Notes: generated from the letters alone by a model not told the origin. Shown: positions 10,748 to 21,303, numbered from the stretch's first letter. The stretch: 64,000 nucleotides of DNA from Symbiodinium natans (GCA_905221605.1 CAJNDS010002646.1:910146-974145), one strand, 5' to 3'. Made by a program: numbers and translations.

Positions 10748-10853
10748 GTCCTCAAGCTTCAGGCTGAGCTGGGTGCCTTCGTAGCGATTGTCGCCTCGCT
10801 GCAAGCGCCACTCCCTCAGACCAGCAATGTGGGGACGGGGAGCAGCAGCTTAA
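10748..10853 (+). CDS. Candidate exon
   Basis: An open frame reading VLKLQAELGAFVAIVASLQA followed by PLPQTSNVGTGSSS occupies the last part of the unique 10.23-10.86 kb island. G-type repeats start just after it. Confidence 0.35.
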
Positions 10854-10928
10854 GGGCTTAAGGCTTGGGGTTTAGGGTTCAGGTTTAAGGGCTTCAGGCG
10901 TTTAGGGTTCAGGTTTTAGGGCTTAAGG

Positions 10929-11040
10929 CTACTTGGAGGTTCGGTTCGTAGAAGAAGGCTTAGAAGCACCTGAATTGAGGTTACGACTATACTTATCCCA
11001 TTACAACCCTACTTAGAACTACCCATGAACCTCTAAGTAG
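10929..11040. mobile_element. M1 short inverted-repeat element
   Basis: CTACTTGGAGGTTCG and ACCCATGAACCTCTAAGTAG form imperfect inverted ends around an A/T-richer middle. M1 copies also lie near 27, 450, 15226, 21304, 24059, 46350, 47750 and 62853. The element is non-coding. Confidence 0.75.
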
Positions 11041-11717
11041 GTTCTTAAAGGGATCAGGCACCTAAGTCCCGCCTGAGGAAAACATAAGCCCAAACATCAC
11101 CAGCTGTGCCCGAGGGCTTAGGGTTTAGGGTTGGCTGTTTTGGGTTCAGGGTTTAGGGTTCAGGGTTCAGGGTTTAGGGTTTAGGGTTTAGGGTTTAGGG
11201 TTTAGGGTTGAGCGCTTAGGGTTGTCTCCGGCTGTTGAGTTGGACATGGGGCTGGACTGTGGGTTGGGCTTGCTCTAAGCTGCCAAATCCTAAAGCCTAA
11301 ACCCTAATCCCTAAACCCTAAATCCCAAACCCTGACCCCTGAGCCCTAAATCCTTGGGTTAAAGGGTCTCTAAAGTATGGATCGCTTAGGGCCTTTCTGG
11401 CATGCACGTTGATGCTTCAAGGCGTTGGCCCTTGGAATGAGCCCTAGTGCTACCAAGGCTTAGGGTTTTGGATTTAGGCTTTAGGCTTTAGGGTTAGGGC
11501 TAAGGTTCAGGTGACCCATTGGTTTAGGCTTTAGGGTTTTGGGGTTTTAGGGTTTTGGGGTTTTAGGGTTTTAGGGTTTTAGGGTTTTAGGGTTTTAGGG
11601 TTTTAGGGTTTTAGGGTTGAGGATTAAGGGCTTGGGGTTTAGGGTATTGGGGGGGCTCATTGAGGACATAGGGTTCAGCGGCTGGGGGGTTCCGGATTTG
11701 TGTTTCGGATGTGGCAG
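11041..11717. repeat. Telomere-like repeats including an 8-base TTTTAGGG block
   Basis: Mixed TTTAGGG and CCCTAAA tracts include a run of TTTTAGGG units at about 11530-11615. No gene is seen. Confidence 0.7.
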
Positions 11718-11784
11718 GGAGTCCATGTTTGTAGATGAAGCCAGGCTCACAAAAGAGATCGTCAAATCCTCGGGGTCAGACTGA
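11718..11784 (+). CDS. Candidate terminal exon with stop
   Basis: GTGGCAG precedes an open frame reading ESMFVDEARLTKEIVKSSGS then D and TGA at 11782-11784. No family is recognised. It could end the gene that carries the zinc ribbon, but that link is not shown. Confidence 0.4.
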
Positions 11785-12141
11785 TGGAAGGGTTTCCGGT
11801 TTAGGGTTTGGGGTTTAGGGTTTAGGGCTTGGGGTTTAGGGTTTAGGGTTTACATAGTTGCCTGTATAGTTCCCAAGATGCAAATAGGCTTCGGGCTTTA
11901 GGGTTATTAGTTATTCTCCACTTATTACAGTTTTAGAGCCCTTTCACCCCCTCAAAATTGCAGACGCATGGAGCCCTTGGTAGGGCTTTGGGCCCTAAGC
12001 TCAAAACCTTGCTTAGAGTAAGCATAGTTGAGGTGCATTTCCTTTGTCAAGGGTATAATTTTCACTAAGTAAACCCTGAACCCCAAAACCTCCCGAAACC
12101 CTAAAGGCCCCACGCCAGATGAAGATTAAGATTAAGGGCGT

Positions 12142-12256
12142 GCTTGGAGGTTCATGGTACTTGTGAACCAAGTAGAACTGTACTTACAACTGTACACATA
12201 ACCCCCTTTGAGTGCCCTAGTATGGCTAGAAGTACAGTACCATGAACCTTCAAGTG
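12142..12256. mobile_element. M2 short inverted-repeat element
   Basis: GGAGGTTCATGGTACTTGTG at the left and CAGTACCATGAACCTTCAAG at the right are inverted copies. M2 shares its outer GGTTCATG end with M1 but has a different interior (GAACCAAGTAGAACTGTAC). Other copies lie at 50062-50188 and 58549-58694. Confidence 0.75.
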
Positions 12257-12284
12257 GGCCTAGGCTTCGCGTTGATAGGGTTTC

Positions 12285-12472
12285 GGGTTTAGGGTTTAGG
12301 GTTTAGGGTTTAGGGCCTAAACCCTAAACCCTGAACCCTGAACCCTAAACCCTAAACCCTAAACCCTAAACCCTAAACCCTAAACCCTAAACCCTAAACC
12401 CTAAACCCTAAACCCTAAACCCTAAACCCTAAACCCTAAACCCTAAACCCTAAACCCTAAACCCTAAACCCT
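12285..12472. repeat. Inverted telomere-like array
   Basis: Four TTTAGGG units run directly into over twenty CCCTAAA units. The 25-bp sequence GGCCTAGGCTTCGCGTTGA... at 12253 recurs at 12472, so the array sits between two copies of the same flank, as if the flank had been duplicated around it. Confidence 0.85.
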
Positions 12473-12749
12473 GGCCTAGGCTTCGCGTTGACAGGGTTTC
12501 GGGTTTGTGGGTCACGGCTCGGGGTGTGCAGGGGCTTATGGTTCATGGTGCATGGGTTTGGGGTGTTTAGGGTTTAGGGTTCAGGGTTTATGGTTCATGG
12601 TTCATGGGTTTGGGGCTCCACAGGCTCCTTAGGGTTCCAGTTGTAAGTCCCTAAACCCTAAACCCAAAACCCAAAACCCTAAACCCTAAACCCTAAACCC
12701 TAAGATCACAAGAACCCCACATCCTATCCTACCAAACTCCAGCACCCAG

Positions 12750-12789
12750 GCACTCGCCGAGGAGAGCTGCAGCCAGGGACCGACTTCGG
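12750..12789 (+). CDS. Candidate short exon
   Basis: CAGCACCCAG precedes and GTGATTG follows a 40-nt stretch reading ALAEESCSQGPTS. The arms have the usual polarity. No family is recognised. Confidence 0.4.
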
Positions 12790-13306
12790 GTGATTGATCT
12801 CTTGATTTTTAGGGTTTAGGGTTTAGGGTTTAGGGTTTAGGGCTTAGGGCTTAGGGCTTAGGGCTTAGGGTGACTCCTGTCTTGCGGTTGCCTAATCATT
12901 TTGAGTTACTTTATGAATATCAGTTGAAGCCCAGAAAAGGAACTACAATTGGAGACCCTGGAAATCATCCTGCCATGGCGGGATGTGATCCCAAGTCCTA
13001 GGCCCTAAACCCCCTAACATTTGTGCTTTAGGATTTGGGATTTAGGGTTTAGAGTTTAGGGTTTAGGGTTTAGGGAACATACTTGAGGGCTTGGCTTCTT
13101 GTTTGGGGGGGGGGGGGGAGAGGTTGACGTTGTAGCGGGAACCCAAAACCAGAAAGTAATCCTAAAACCCAACTACGAGGACCCAGAGTAGGCCCTTGTT
13201 CCCCTTGTGTGCTAGGGCTTCAGCACACTTTTTTGGCCCCTTTTTACACCAAAAAGGGCACGGTCTTTATTCCCAAGTCCTAGCCCTGAAGCTCAAACCC
13301 TAAAGC

Positions 13307-13422
13307 TACTAATTGCTTAAGAACCCTGAAAAATCAAAATATTATTCCTTATGAAGGGTAATACAGGGATTGTTATTTTGCTAAAATTCTTTTGTGGGGC
13401 TCTTAAGCAAATAGTAGAAAAG
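13307..13422. mobile_element. M9 short inverted-repeat element
   Basis: TACTAATTGCTTAAGAACCC and GGGGCTCTTAAGCAAATAGT are inverted ends. Related copies lie at 57178-57267 (inside a kinase intron) and at 52800-52865 (right part only). Confidence 0.7.
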
Positions 13423-13439
13423 GGTTTTAAGTTTTGATG

Positions 13440-13512
13440 CAGCTGAGTTCGGCCAGGAGCCCGGGTGGACCCGGAGCAATGACCATCTGAAACGTCCTGT
13501 AACCCGATAGAG
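13440..13512 (+). CDS. Candidate exon
   Basis: An open frame reading DAAEFGQEPGWTRSNDHLKR then PVTR and TAG follows the M9 element. The composition is protein-like, but splice borders are unclear. Confidence 0.35.
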
Positions 13513-13588
13513 AAATCTAGGGTTTAGGGTTTAGGGTTTAGGATTTAGGGTTTAGGGTTTAGGGTTTTGGGCTCTGCAACTCCCACAG

Positions 13589-13657
13589 CCGCAAGAGGAA
13601 GAACAAAGAATCTTGCAGATGCAGTACCCAAGGGGTCCATCCACCAACCCGGGTTGT
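13589..13657 (+). CDS. Candidate exon ending at an M4 introner
   Basis: CAACTCCCACAG precedes an open frame reading PQEEEQRILQMQYPRGPSTN then PGC. It ends at the first GCGT target copy of an M4 element, so a GC donor would lie at 13658. Joining to the second copy at 13751 adds Ala and then TAG, so this may be the end of a gene. Confidence 0.45.
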
Positions 13658-13661
13658 GCGT

Positions 13662-13750
13662 CTATATCCCCCTTGGGAGTTTTTTGTTTATATAAAACCC
13701 AAGAGTATATCAACAATATTATTTTTATTAAGGTTCTATGGGGAGTATAG
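13662..13750. mobile_element. M4 short inverted-repeat element with 4-bp target duplication
   Basis: The ends are CTATATCCCC and GGGGAGTATAG, with GCGT on both sides (13658-13661 and 13751-13754). Its interior matches the intron at 29536-29634 (CCCTTGGGA, AAACCCAAG, ATTAAGGTTCTA). It is non-coding. Confidence 0.85.
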
Positions 13751-13877
13751 GCGTAGGGGACACTTGGCTTAGAATCATCCGTGCTTACTTGACCTCTTGC
13801 CGTATTTAGGCTACTTTTGACCCTATACCTTTGCTTACCCGTGAACTTTTAAATTGCCCTCCCTCCCCGAGCCCCGG

Positions 13878-13963
13878 GTTTAGGGTTTAGGGTTTAGGGT
13901 TTAGGGTTTAGGGTTTAGGGTTTAGGGTTTAGGGTTTAGGGTTTAGGGTTTAGGGTTTAGGGT
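13878..13963. repeat. TTTAGGG array
   Basis: About twelve near-perfect TTTAGGG units with no interruption. No gene is seen. Confidence 0.95.
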
Positions 13964-14010
13964 TTAGTTCGTTTTTTTGGGTTTGGGGAGCTCTATAAAC
14001 CACAGCTCAG

Positions 14011-14064
14011 GTAGCCCGGCCATCTTCGACCAAGACGCCGCGGCAAGAAGGCGCTTCGGAACAG
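14011..14064 (+). CDS. Candidate exon
   Basis: CCACAGCTCAG, nearly identical to the right end of the M11 introner at 29375-29385, precedes an open frame reading VARPSSTKTPRQEGASEQ. The acceptor may therefore have been supplied by an inserted element. No family is recognised. Confidence 0.35.
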
Positions 14065-14180
14065 CTTAGGGCCTTGAAAAACCCTAAACCCTAAACCCTA
14101 AACCGTAAGCCCTAAACCCTAAGCCCTAAACCCTAAGCCCTGAACCCTAAGCCCTAAACCCTAAACCCGCCAACGCACAG

Positions 14181-14244
14181 GCATCATGACGGCCACCGGC
14201 GCGACCGAACGGGGATCCGAGGCGATGGAAGGCGCACCTCTTGG
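14181..14244 (+). CDS. Candidate exon
   Basis: AACGCACAG precedes and GTACTAGG follows an open frame reading MTATGATERGSEAMEGAPLG. CCCTAAA lies to the left and TTTAGGG to the right. No family is recognised. Confidence 0.45.
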
Positions 14245-15383
14245 GTACTAGGTTGGTTTAGGGTTTAGGGTTTAGGGTTTAGGGTTTAGGGTTTAGGGTT
14301 TAGGGTTTAGGGTTTAGGGTTTTAGGGTTTCAGGGTTTCAGGGTTTAGGGTTTAGGGTTTAGGGTTGTTTGCCTTATTTGGGTTTCTAAGGGACCCTATA
14401 TAGAAACATGTTTCAGGGGGTTTAGAGGCGAACCTCGGGTAGCATTCAGGCCTAGAGGGCTGGGGCTATTAGGTTTGGGTGTTGCCTAGAGAACGCTAAA
14501 CCCGAACCCCCAAACCTGCAATTCTTGTGGGGCTGAACCCTGAACCCTAATGTCTGGGCCCGGCGCAGGGTTTTGTGCTTCTGGTTTGCGAGGGATTTGC
14601 GATTTTAGACCCTGGAGCCCAAAGAGCCTTGCACACCTTAAAACCGCGAAAACCTAAAACCCTAAACCCCCTAGGCCCCTGAAAACCCATAAAACCCCCG
14701 AAGCCCCTAAAAAACCTGAACCCTAAACCGAAACCCTAAACCCCAAAACCCCAAAACCCTCCCTAGACCCGAAGCCAGCCAGTTTGGGTCTTAGGGATTC
14801 TTGGGGTTTGGGGGTTTCAGGGTTTTAGGGTTTAGGGTTTGGGGTTTGGGGTTGGGGGTTTCAAGGTTTCAGGGTTCAGGGATTTGTCCAGGTAGTTCGG
14901 CGTTTTTTAAAGGATGCTTGGGGATGTGTGGGGGTTTAGGAACAAGGGGCCCAAATTAAGTGTCCATACTTGGAACCCTAAACTAAGCCCATAGTGCATG
15001 TGGTCAATGTGTTTTTGAACAAGGTCATGTTGTTGGTTCACGTGCCGGTGGTTCAGATACATGTCCAGGGTATGAGTCATGAAACAATCACTTTAGCGAA
15101 CGATGAGCATGCAAAGGGCCTCCAGGCTTTGACCGTGATGATGCTGAACCCTAAACCCTAAACCCGTGGCCCCTAACCCCCCCACACCCTCTCAAGATGC
15201 CCTTCGGAGCCCGACCGTGAAGCCTTTGCAGGTTCATGGGCAGTTATCAGCAGGGTTAGAGGTACCCTAGATAAGGTTGTGGTGAGAGCTACCCTACTTG
15301 AAACCCTGCTTATGGCTACCCATGACCCTCCAAAATTAGGGCTTAGGGTTTAGGGTTTAGGGTTTAGGGGAAACTTTAGATGT
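14245..15383. repeat. TTTAGGG arm, unique core, M1 element
   Basis: TTTAGGG array (14262-14366), mixed CCCTAAA and TTTGGGG variants, then a degenerate M1 element at about 15226-15333. A small open piece at 15093-15143 reads NDEHAKGLQALTVMML and may be an exon, but its borders are weak. Confidence 0.55.
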
Positions 15384-15478
15384 TGGGTTTTAGCAGCCTC
15401 GAAGCGCCCCAACAAGGCCGGCAGAGCTCCAAGCCACGGCAAAGCCAAGGCCACCTCGTTTAGCGACACGTGCTCCAT
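15384..15478 (+). CDS. Candidate exon, basic linker-like
   Basis: TTTTAG precedes a stretch open in two frames, one reading SKRPNKAGRAPSHGKAKATS. The composition is basic and low in hydrophobic residues. No family is recognised. Confidence 0.3.
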
Positions 15479-15630
15479 GTGTCTATGCTCTTGCATGCTT
15501 ACAAATATCTACAAATACATGCATACAGGAATTCATACGTACGTAAGCATACAGCATTGAACGAAAAACCCGGTAAATAGCATTAACAACTGATATGTGT
15601 ATGTGTTTGCATATTTGGCGTCTGTGTGTG

Positions 15631-15679
<49 letters not shown>

Positions 15680-15722
15680 GGTATGTAGGTATGTCTGTAT
15701 GTATGTATGTATGTATGTATGT
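15631..15722. repeat. TA and GTAT microsatellite
   Basis: (TA)n at 15632-15655 passes into GTAT tetranucleotides. The 102-aa minus-strand ORF over it is a translation of the repeat and is not a gene. Confidence 0.95.
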
Positions 15723-16454
15723 TTTGAATAAAGAGAGTGTGTGTGGCTTGCGTTCTAGGGTTTTACACAGGATTCGACTCTGATTCGACACTTGGGTCTA
15801 GGGTGTGAGGCATCGGTTAAGTTCAGATCTGGTTGGGTACCATTTCTCATAAAGCTGGTGGGAGTCAGGATCTTGGGTTAACATGTGCAGTTTGGACTTC
15901 TGGTAGTTTGGGTTTAGGGTTCAGGGTTTACGGTTTAGGGTTTAGGGTTGAGAATGCCTTCATAGGCCCCTGAGCCCAAAAAAAACTCTGCACTCTGCAC
16001 CCTATGAACCCTAAACTTCGCACACAGCTAGTCCCCTGCTCAGGTGCGTTAGGCGTTCTGGCTTTTAGAGCTCAGCGAATTTAGCCAAGGTTTTGGTGGT
16101 GACGTACAAGTTTTTGAGGGGCCCAGCTGTGGTTCGGGTATTTAGGGCTTAGGGCACTACACTTTGCAGAAGTCCCTAAACCTGAGCCCTATAGCTATAG
16201 TCCCTGTAAACTCTGAAACCTACGCCCATCTCTACCCAAAGTTTCAGAGAGAAACGCTGAGTACAGAGCCCGAATTTTCTGAAGCGAGGGTGGGGACTCT
16301 TTAGGGTTCCGGATTTGAGGTGGGTGTATTTGGGGCGTCTTCACGGGTATCTTGACAATCTGTTATAATCCGAAACTCTGTGTGGGGGTAGGTAAGGCAT
16401 CTAAACAATCCCGAAACCCTCACCCTAAACCCTATATAAACCCTACACCCTAAA

Positions 16455-16536
16455 CCCTTGTGCGAGGCGTTGCGGCGGCGCGCGATCTGTCCGCTCGCTC
16501 GCGGCCGGTCCCCGAAGGCCTGCCGGTGGGAGGGGG
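16455..16536 (+). CDS. Repeated exon unit, copy 1
   Basis: This is the first of three related islands (with 16983-17064 and 18046-18119). In the shared frame it reads ARRCGGARSVRSLAAGPRRP. It is the most divergent copy and lacks the SRPFEFV core of the others. CCCTAAA repeats lie to the left and TTTAGGG to the right. Confidence 0.45.
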
Positions 16537-16982
16537 AGTTTAGGGTTAGGGTTTAGGTTTCAGGATCATTATGGCAGGAGTTCGGGCTCCACGTAGCGTG
16601 TAACGCAGGCTTCAGGCCTTTCGACCCTGAGTCATCTTATAAACCCTAAACAAACCCTAAACTTCAGGATTTAGGGTTTGGGTTTGGGGCAGAAAAGCCT
16701 TGGCCCTCGGTGGTTGAAGATGCAAAGTCTGAAGCCCGAAGCCCATACGCCCAGGCCTTAACTCCACGGAATCTTGAGGTGAAAAGCTTGAGCTCCAGAA
16801 ACCCTACACGTTTAAACGCGCAACTCTCAACTCTGAAACCTAAACCCTACACCCTGAGTGATAAACTTCAACCCCTAAACCCTGAACCCTGAGTGGTGAA
16901 CTTTCACCTCAAAAATCGCTGAGTTGTGACCTTACACCCTAAACCCGAAACCCTAAATCCTAAACCCTCTCTGATTCTTTTG

Positions 16983-17064
16983 GGCCTGGGAGGCGTTTCG
17001 TCGGCTCGCGACCCTTTGAGTTTGTCTACTCGTGCGCGGCCGATTCCCGAAGGCCGGCTGTTAG
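16983..17064 (+). CDS. Repeated exon unit, copy 2
   Basis: In the shared frame it reads GRRFVGSRPFEFVYSCAADS then RRPAV. DNA identity with copy 3 is high over CGGCTCGCGACCCTTTGAG and the following bases. The flanking arms have the usual polarity. No family is recognised. Confidence 0.5.
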
Positions 17065-17154
17065 GGTTTAGGGTTTGGGGTTTGGGGTTTAGGGTTTAGG
17101 GTTTAGGGCTTGGCAGTGTTGAAGGCTTACAAGGGCTGAAGGCTAAGGATGGCT

Positions 17155-17850
17155 ATGGGGGTAAGGGGGGGTTTGGGGGTAAGGGGGTAAAAGAGGGTAA
17201 AAGGGTGTAGAAGGGTGGTAAAAGGGGGGTTAAAGGTGAAGTGGTGCAAAAGGGGGCATAAAATGTGGGTAAAAGGTATAAAAGAGGGTATAAACGGGTG
17301 TATAAAAGGGTGTATCAAAGGCTGCAAAAAAAGGGGAGTATAAAAGGGTGTATACAAGGGAGTATAAAAAGTGTGTATAACAGGGGCATAAAAGGGTGCA
17401 AAAGGGGGCAAAAGGGTGTAAAAGGGGTCAAAAAGGTGGTAACAAGGGTGTAAAAAGGTGGTAAAAAGGGCGTAAGCAGGTTAAAAAAGTGGGTAAACGG
17501 GTGTAAAAGGGTAGTAAACGGAGTGTAAAAGGGAGGTATGTAAAAGGGTGTAAAAGGTGGTAGAAGGGTGTAAAAGGGGTAAAAGGGAGTAAAAGGGGGT
17601 AAAAGGGGGTAAAAGGGGTATAAGGGGGTATAAGGAGGTATAAGGGGGTAAAAGGGGTATAAGGGGGTATAAGGGGGTATAAGGGGTGCATAAGGGGGCA
17701 TAAGGGGGCATAAGGGGGTATGAGGGGGTATGAGGGGGGTATGAGGGGGTATGACAAGGGGGTATAAGCGGGTACAAGGGGGTACAAGGGGGTACAAGGG
17801 GGTATAAAGGGGGTAGAAAGGGGGTATAAAGGGGGCTAGGGGGTAAGGGG
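17155..17850. repeat. G/A-rich tandem tract, unit about GTATAAGGGG
   Basis: About 700 bp consist of degenerate ten-base units such as GTAAAAGGGG, GTATAAGGGG and GCATAAGGGG, with almost no C on the + strand. The large minus-strand ORFs here, rich in Tyr, Pro, Leu and Thr, only translate the repeat. Dinucleotide order drifts along the tract, from TAAAAGGG on the left to TATAAGGGGG on the right. Confidence 0.95.
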
Positions 17851-18045
17851 TAAGATTGAGTTTTGTTTTTTTTTTTTCTGTTCGATGCCCTTGTGGTTTG
17901 TGGTGTTCATGAGCCTAGCTTGCCTGAGGTTGTTGAAGATGGCACCCAGCCCCTACACCACGGGCCCGAAATCCGAGCAGATTCTAAAGACTCTAAACCG
18001 TAAACGATTCGCACACCCTAAACTCCAAACGGCTGAAATTACCTG

Positions 18046-18119
18046 TGAGGCACCGCGTCGGCTCGCGACCCTTTGAGTTTGTCTGCTCGCTCGCGGCCAG
18101 TTCCCGAAGGCCAGCTGCA
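18046..18119 (+). CDS. Repeated exon unit, copy 3
   Basis: In the shared frame it reads RHRVGSRPFEFVCSLAASSR then RPAA, and stays open to 18254. It lies about 1.06 kb after copy 2. It may be the 5' part of the beta-propeller gene that follows, but the junction is not resolved. Confidence 0.5.
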
Positions 18120-18281
18120 AAAACTGCAAATGGCAACGACTCAACCCCGAACTCTAAGCCCTCAGCGCTACGTCCCACATGTCTGGAAGCACAGCCTCCG
18201 TGCCAAGTGGTTGCACGAGTGAAAAGCCCTTGGGCCCTTGAGGTTTTGGTTTAAGGTGGGTCGCTCTGTTTCAGTCTTCAG

Positions 18282-20461
18282 GGCACTTCCGCTTCCACTG
18301 TGCCGATGTGGGCGCCAGGGAGCTGCTGTGCCCCCTTCTTCAGGCACGGCGCAGCTTTGCTGAGCCGAAGTGATGAGGCACTGTTGCCTCCCCTCAGCAA
18401 CATCCAGCCCGACCAGGAATCGCAGGTGGCGCCTTCGCCCCATGTAACTTCACCGGCCAGGCTTGACCATGCGGCGCACGTAGAGCCAGCAAAGCAGGAG
18501 AGCAGCCCGCCTGCAACTCCTGCCAAGGCAAAGCATGAAGAGCCGGCTGCAGAGACCCCGAAAGCGCCAGAGCCAGCTACTGAGGTGAGGTGCCAGCTGC
18601 CGAGGCAAAGCAGGAAGGGGCGACCGCGAGACCGCTAGAGGACATGCTTGGCATTTGGGTGGATGAGAATGAGTCAGCAGCTCTTGTGATCAAGATTGTT
18701 GGGACGAGCCAGTGCAATGTGGAACGAAGACGCGTGCGCGATGGATCCTTGATCGACTCAGGCCCTCTCCGCACCACGCCGAACATCCAAGGTTGGAGAG
18801 TGTGGGACAGCAGCTCCTATGGAGGCGATGAGGATGTCCCCGAACGTCTCCGACTCAGCGACAGAGACAAGAACTTACTTCAGACTCAGCTCCCGGAAGT
18901 GTGGGGGGATTGGGATGATTCAAGCTGCTATCGCAGGAGTTCTGACGAAGTTCTCCACTTCAAGCTGCTGCCAAAGAAAAAGCAGCCTACCGTTGATGGA
19001 TCTCCAGTGCAGCAGGCGCTTCTGTCCGAGGACACGGCTCTTGTGGGGTCTGGCGATGGGCATGTCAGGCTGGTCACGAGTGATTCGTCAGCCTGGAGCA
19101 AGCACGTACGGGAATGGCTTCCCCTTCGGGTGGGAATGGGGTTCGACTATGGAGTGAATGCGATCGTCTTCTCCACTGAGGGCAGGTATGCCTTCCTTGG
19201 GATCTCTGGCGGCGAGTGTAAGGCGCGCCAGCTCGCAACTCATGGCCAGGTGATCTGCTTGGACATCCAGACCTCGGAGAAAATCTGGAGCTGGCCTGCC
19301 CATGCGCTGCGCAACCGCAGCATCGTGCATGTTGAAGCGTTGGGTTTGGCCCCAGATGGGGATTGTTTTGCTGTCGCATGCAACAGGGAGAGGTTCTTTG
19401 GAATGGACGGTCAGGAGACCCCTCCTGGTAATGATTATCTGGTCTACCTGGAATCCTATGCGAATGGCTCTCTGGTAGAAGTAAGGTGGTCACAACCTCA
19501 TGACCGCAAGGTCGTTGCTTTGGCTCATTCACCTCATTCCGTTTACCTCGCTTTCTGTTTCGAGTCTGAGTCCTGGCTTAATCGACAAGATGTAACATGC
19601 CTTGCCACAGAGTCTGGCGCCATCATTTGGCGTTGCCCGATGCCCGGGCAGAAGCTGTCGCAGTTCTCCTGTGCAAGCAAGCTTCAGTTCACACCTGGTG
19701 GTCGATTCCTGGTTTGTGCTGCCTGGGGTCATTCCACTGAAGAGCATGATGACTTCCCAGGGTCCATGGGCGCAGAAGCTGACGATGATGACATGTGCAC
19801 TGTCACCTGCATCGGGATCGAGTCCGGCTTGGTCGTTTGGCGGTCCAAGCCAATTCCGGACTTTGTGGCTCGTTCGATGCAGCTGTCGGTCTCATCTACC
19901 GGGCACCATGTGCTGATTGCCTGTCGACTTGATGGGCGGTGGTGGGAGAGAGAGGATGGTAGCGGAAGAGACTTCTACAAGGGTGCCGTTGTGTGCCTGG
20001 ACGCTCAGACCGGCAATCTCCTGAAGAAGGCGTACCCTGGGCTGCCAGATACCATAGAGCTCCTCTCCGTGAAGCACTGCTCTGAATCGCAGGTAGTATT
20101 TGCAGTGGATGCTTGGGCGAATGAGGCATCGGTCAAGGCATATCGCTTGCACATGCGCGGGCCGCCCGAAAACTGGAGCGGTCAGAAGCACGGCTGGATG
20201 TTGAGCAAAGCGCAGTGGCCAGCGGACAGCAGTCCGGAACTGCTTTGGACTCATCTTACGCCTGAGGTCAAGCACAACTTGACCGGATTTGCCTTCAAAC
20301 CTTTAGTGCCAGCCATGGACGACCTGCTGGAAAGCGAGTCTCCTCACGAACATGCTGTGGACCCTGCAAATGTTGCCTCATCGTCGAGTGCGATGCCAAG
20401 GCGCAGAAGTCACCGGCAGCGGCAACGGAAGAAGAAGTATCTGGCCACCGTCCTCCTTTGA
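18282..20461 (+). CDS. PQQ/WD-like beta-propeller protein, frame shifted near 18585
   Basis: The upstream part (18282-18584) follows CTTCAG and is a Pro/Ala/Glu-rich linker ending TPKAPEPATE. The main part is open to TGA at 20459-20461 for about 620 codons. It starts with a small Trp-rich module (LGIWVDENESAALVIKIVGT, then GWRVWDSSSY). After this come repeated blades with a quinoprotein-like pattern: VICLDIQTSEKIWSW, VTCLATESGAIIWRC, VTCIGIESGLVVWRS, GAVVCLDAQTGNLLKK. It ends in a basic tail (RRRSHRQRQRKKK). Such propellers are binding scaffolds, and no catalytic site is seen. The two parts are in different frames; TGAGGTGAGGTG at the junction is a 5-bp tandem duplication that would account for the shift. 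Without it the linker would continue in frame (EPATE then VPAAEAKQEG). This could be an assembly error or a real lesion. The first ATG in the main frame is at 18644. Confidence 0.75.
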
Positions 20462-21143
20462 CTGAGCACGAGAGGCTCATGGAAAGAGCTTTGGAGGCAT
20501 TTCCAACATGTACAGTTCGATGCTTTTTGCCATGGCACTCAAGGATCTCAAGGGCACAAGATGTGCCTAATAATTAATCAGCCCGCTCCGGTTCTTGGAA
20601 GTGCGCAGTCTTCGCTCGTGCCCAGCATTGGTGTGCGGTGAGGACTCGTGCCAAAGGGAACTCCAGGTCAGTATGTAGCCAGTGCTTGCCTGCGTGCGGC
20701 TCTGATTCGAGCCCGGAACTGCGTTGAGGGTTTATAGGGTTCAGGGTTTAGGGTTTAGGGTTTAGGGGCCTGAGGGTTTCGCAGCTCGCGGAGTGCGGTC
20801 AGAGCTTGTGCCCCGAGCACCAGGGTTTGGTGCGGGCCGAGGAGGGGGGTAAGAAGATGCAAAATTGTCCTTGGACGAGATCGGTACGGTGTAAGAATTA
20901 GGGTTCTGTCGGTTTCGGGTCTTGGGGCTTACGGATGTGAACCCCCCCAAAATCCCTGAGCTACTGATACTTCCCACCTTCATGCCCTCCTGTCCTAGGG
21001 CCGTGTGCCTAGAATCATGGGTGCGTGCCATGCGGTACCCTAAACCCTATCCCTAAACCCTAAGCCCTGAACCCTGAACCCTAAACCCTAAACCATAAAC
21101 CCTAAACCCTAAACCCCAAACCCTAAACCCTAGACCAAGCTAG
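20462..21143. other. 3' flank of the propeller gene and spacer
   Basis: Mostly unique sequence to 20720, probably the 3' untranslated region, then short TTTAGGG and CCCTAAA runs. I see no coding evidence. Confidence 0.5.
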
Positions 21144-21196
21144 GCATCGCCTCAGCTGGTGCCCGCCCAGCTCAGAGCCACCAGCCACGCCGCGAG
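21144..21196 (+). CDS. Candidate exon
   Basis: CAAGCTAG precedes and GTGATG follows a 53-nt open stretch reading ASPQLVPAQLRATSHAA. CCCTAAA repeats lie to the left. No family is recognised. Confidence 0.45.
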
Positions 21197-21303
21197 GTGA
21201 TGCCCAGTACTTGGGAGGTTCATGGGTAGATATAAGTCGGGTCTAGGGTTTAGGGTTTAGGGTTCCGGGTTGAGGGTTTCGGGTTTAGGGTTTAGGGTGT
21301 AGG

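Noticed and set aside
15483-15791. 102-codon minus-strand ORF with repeated His-Thr-Tyr
   Set aside because: It translates the GTAT/TA microsatellite.
17127-17797. Long minus-strand ORFs rich in Pro, Tyr, Leu and Thr
   Set aside because: All are translations of the GTATAAGGGG-type tandem tract in several frames at once, with no other coding sign.
19074-19532. 152-codon minus-strand ORF within the propeller gene
   Set aside because: Antisense to a 620-codon frame with propeller motifs. No motif of its own.
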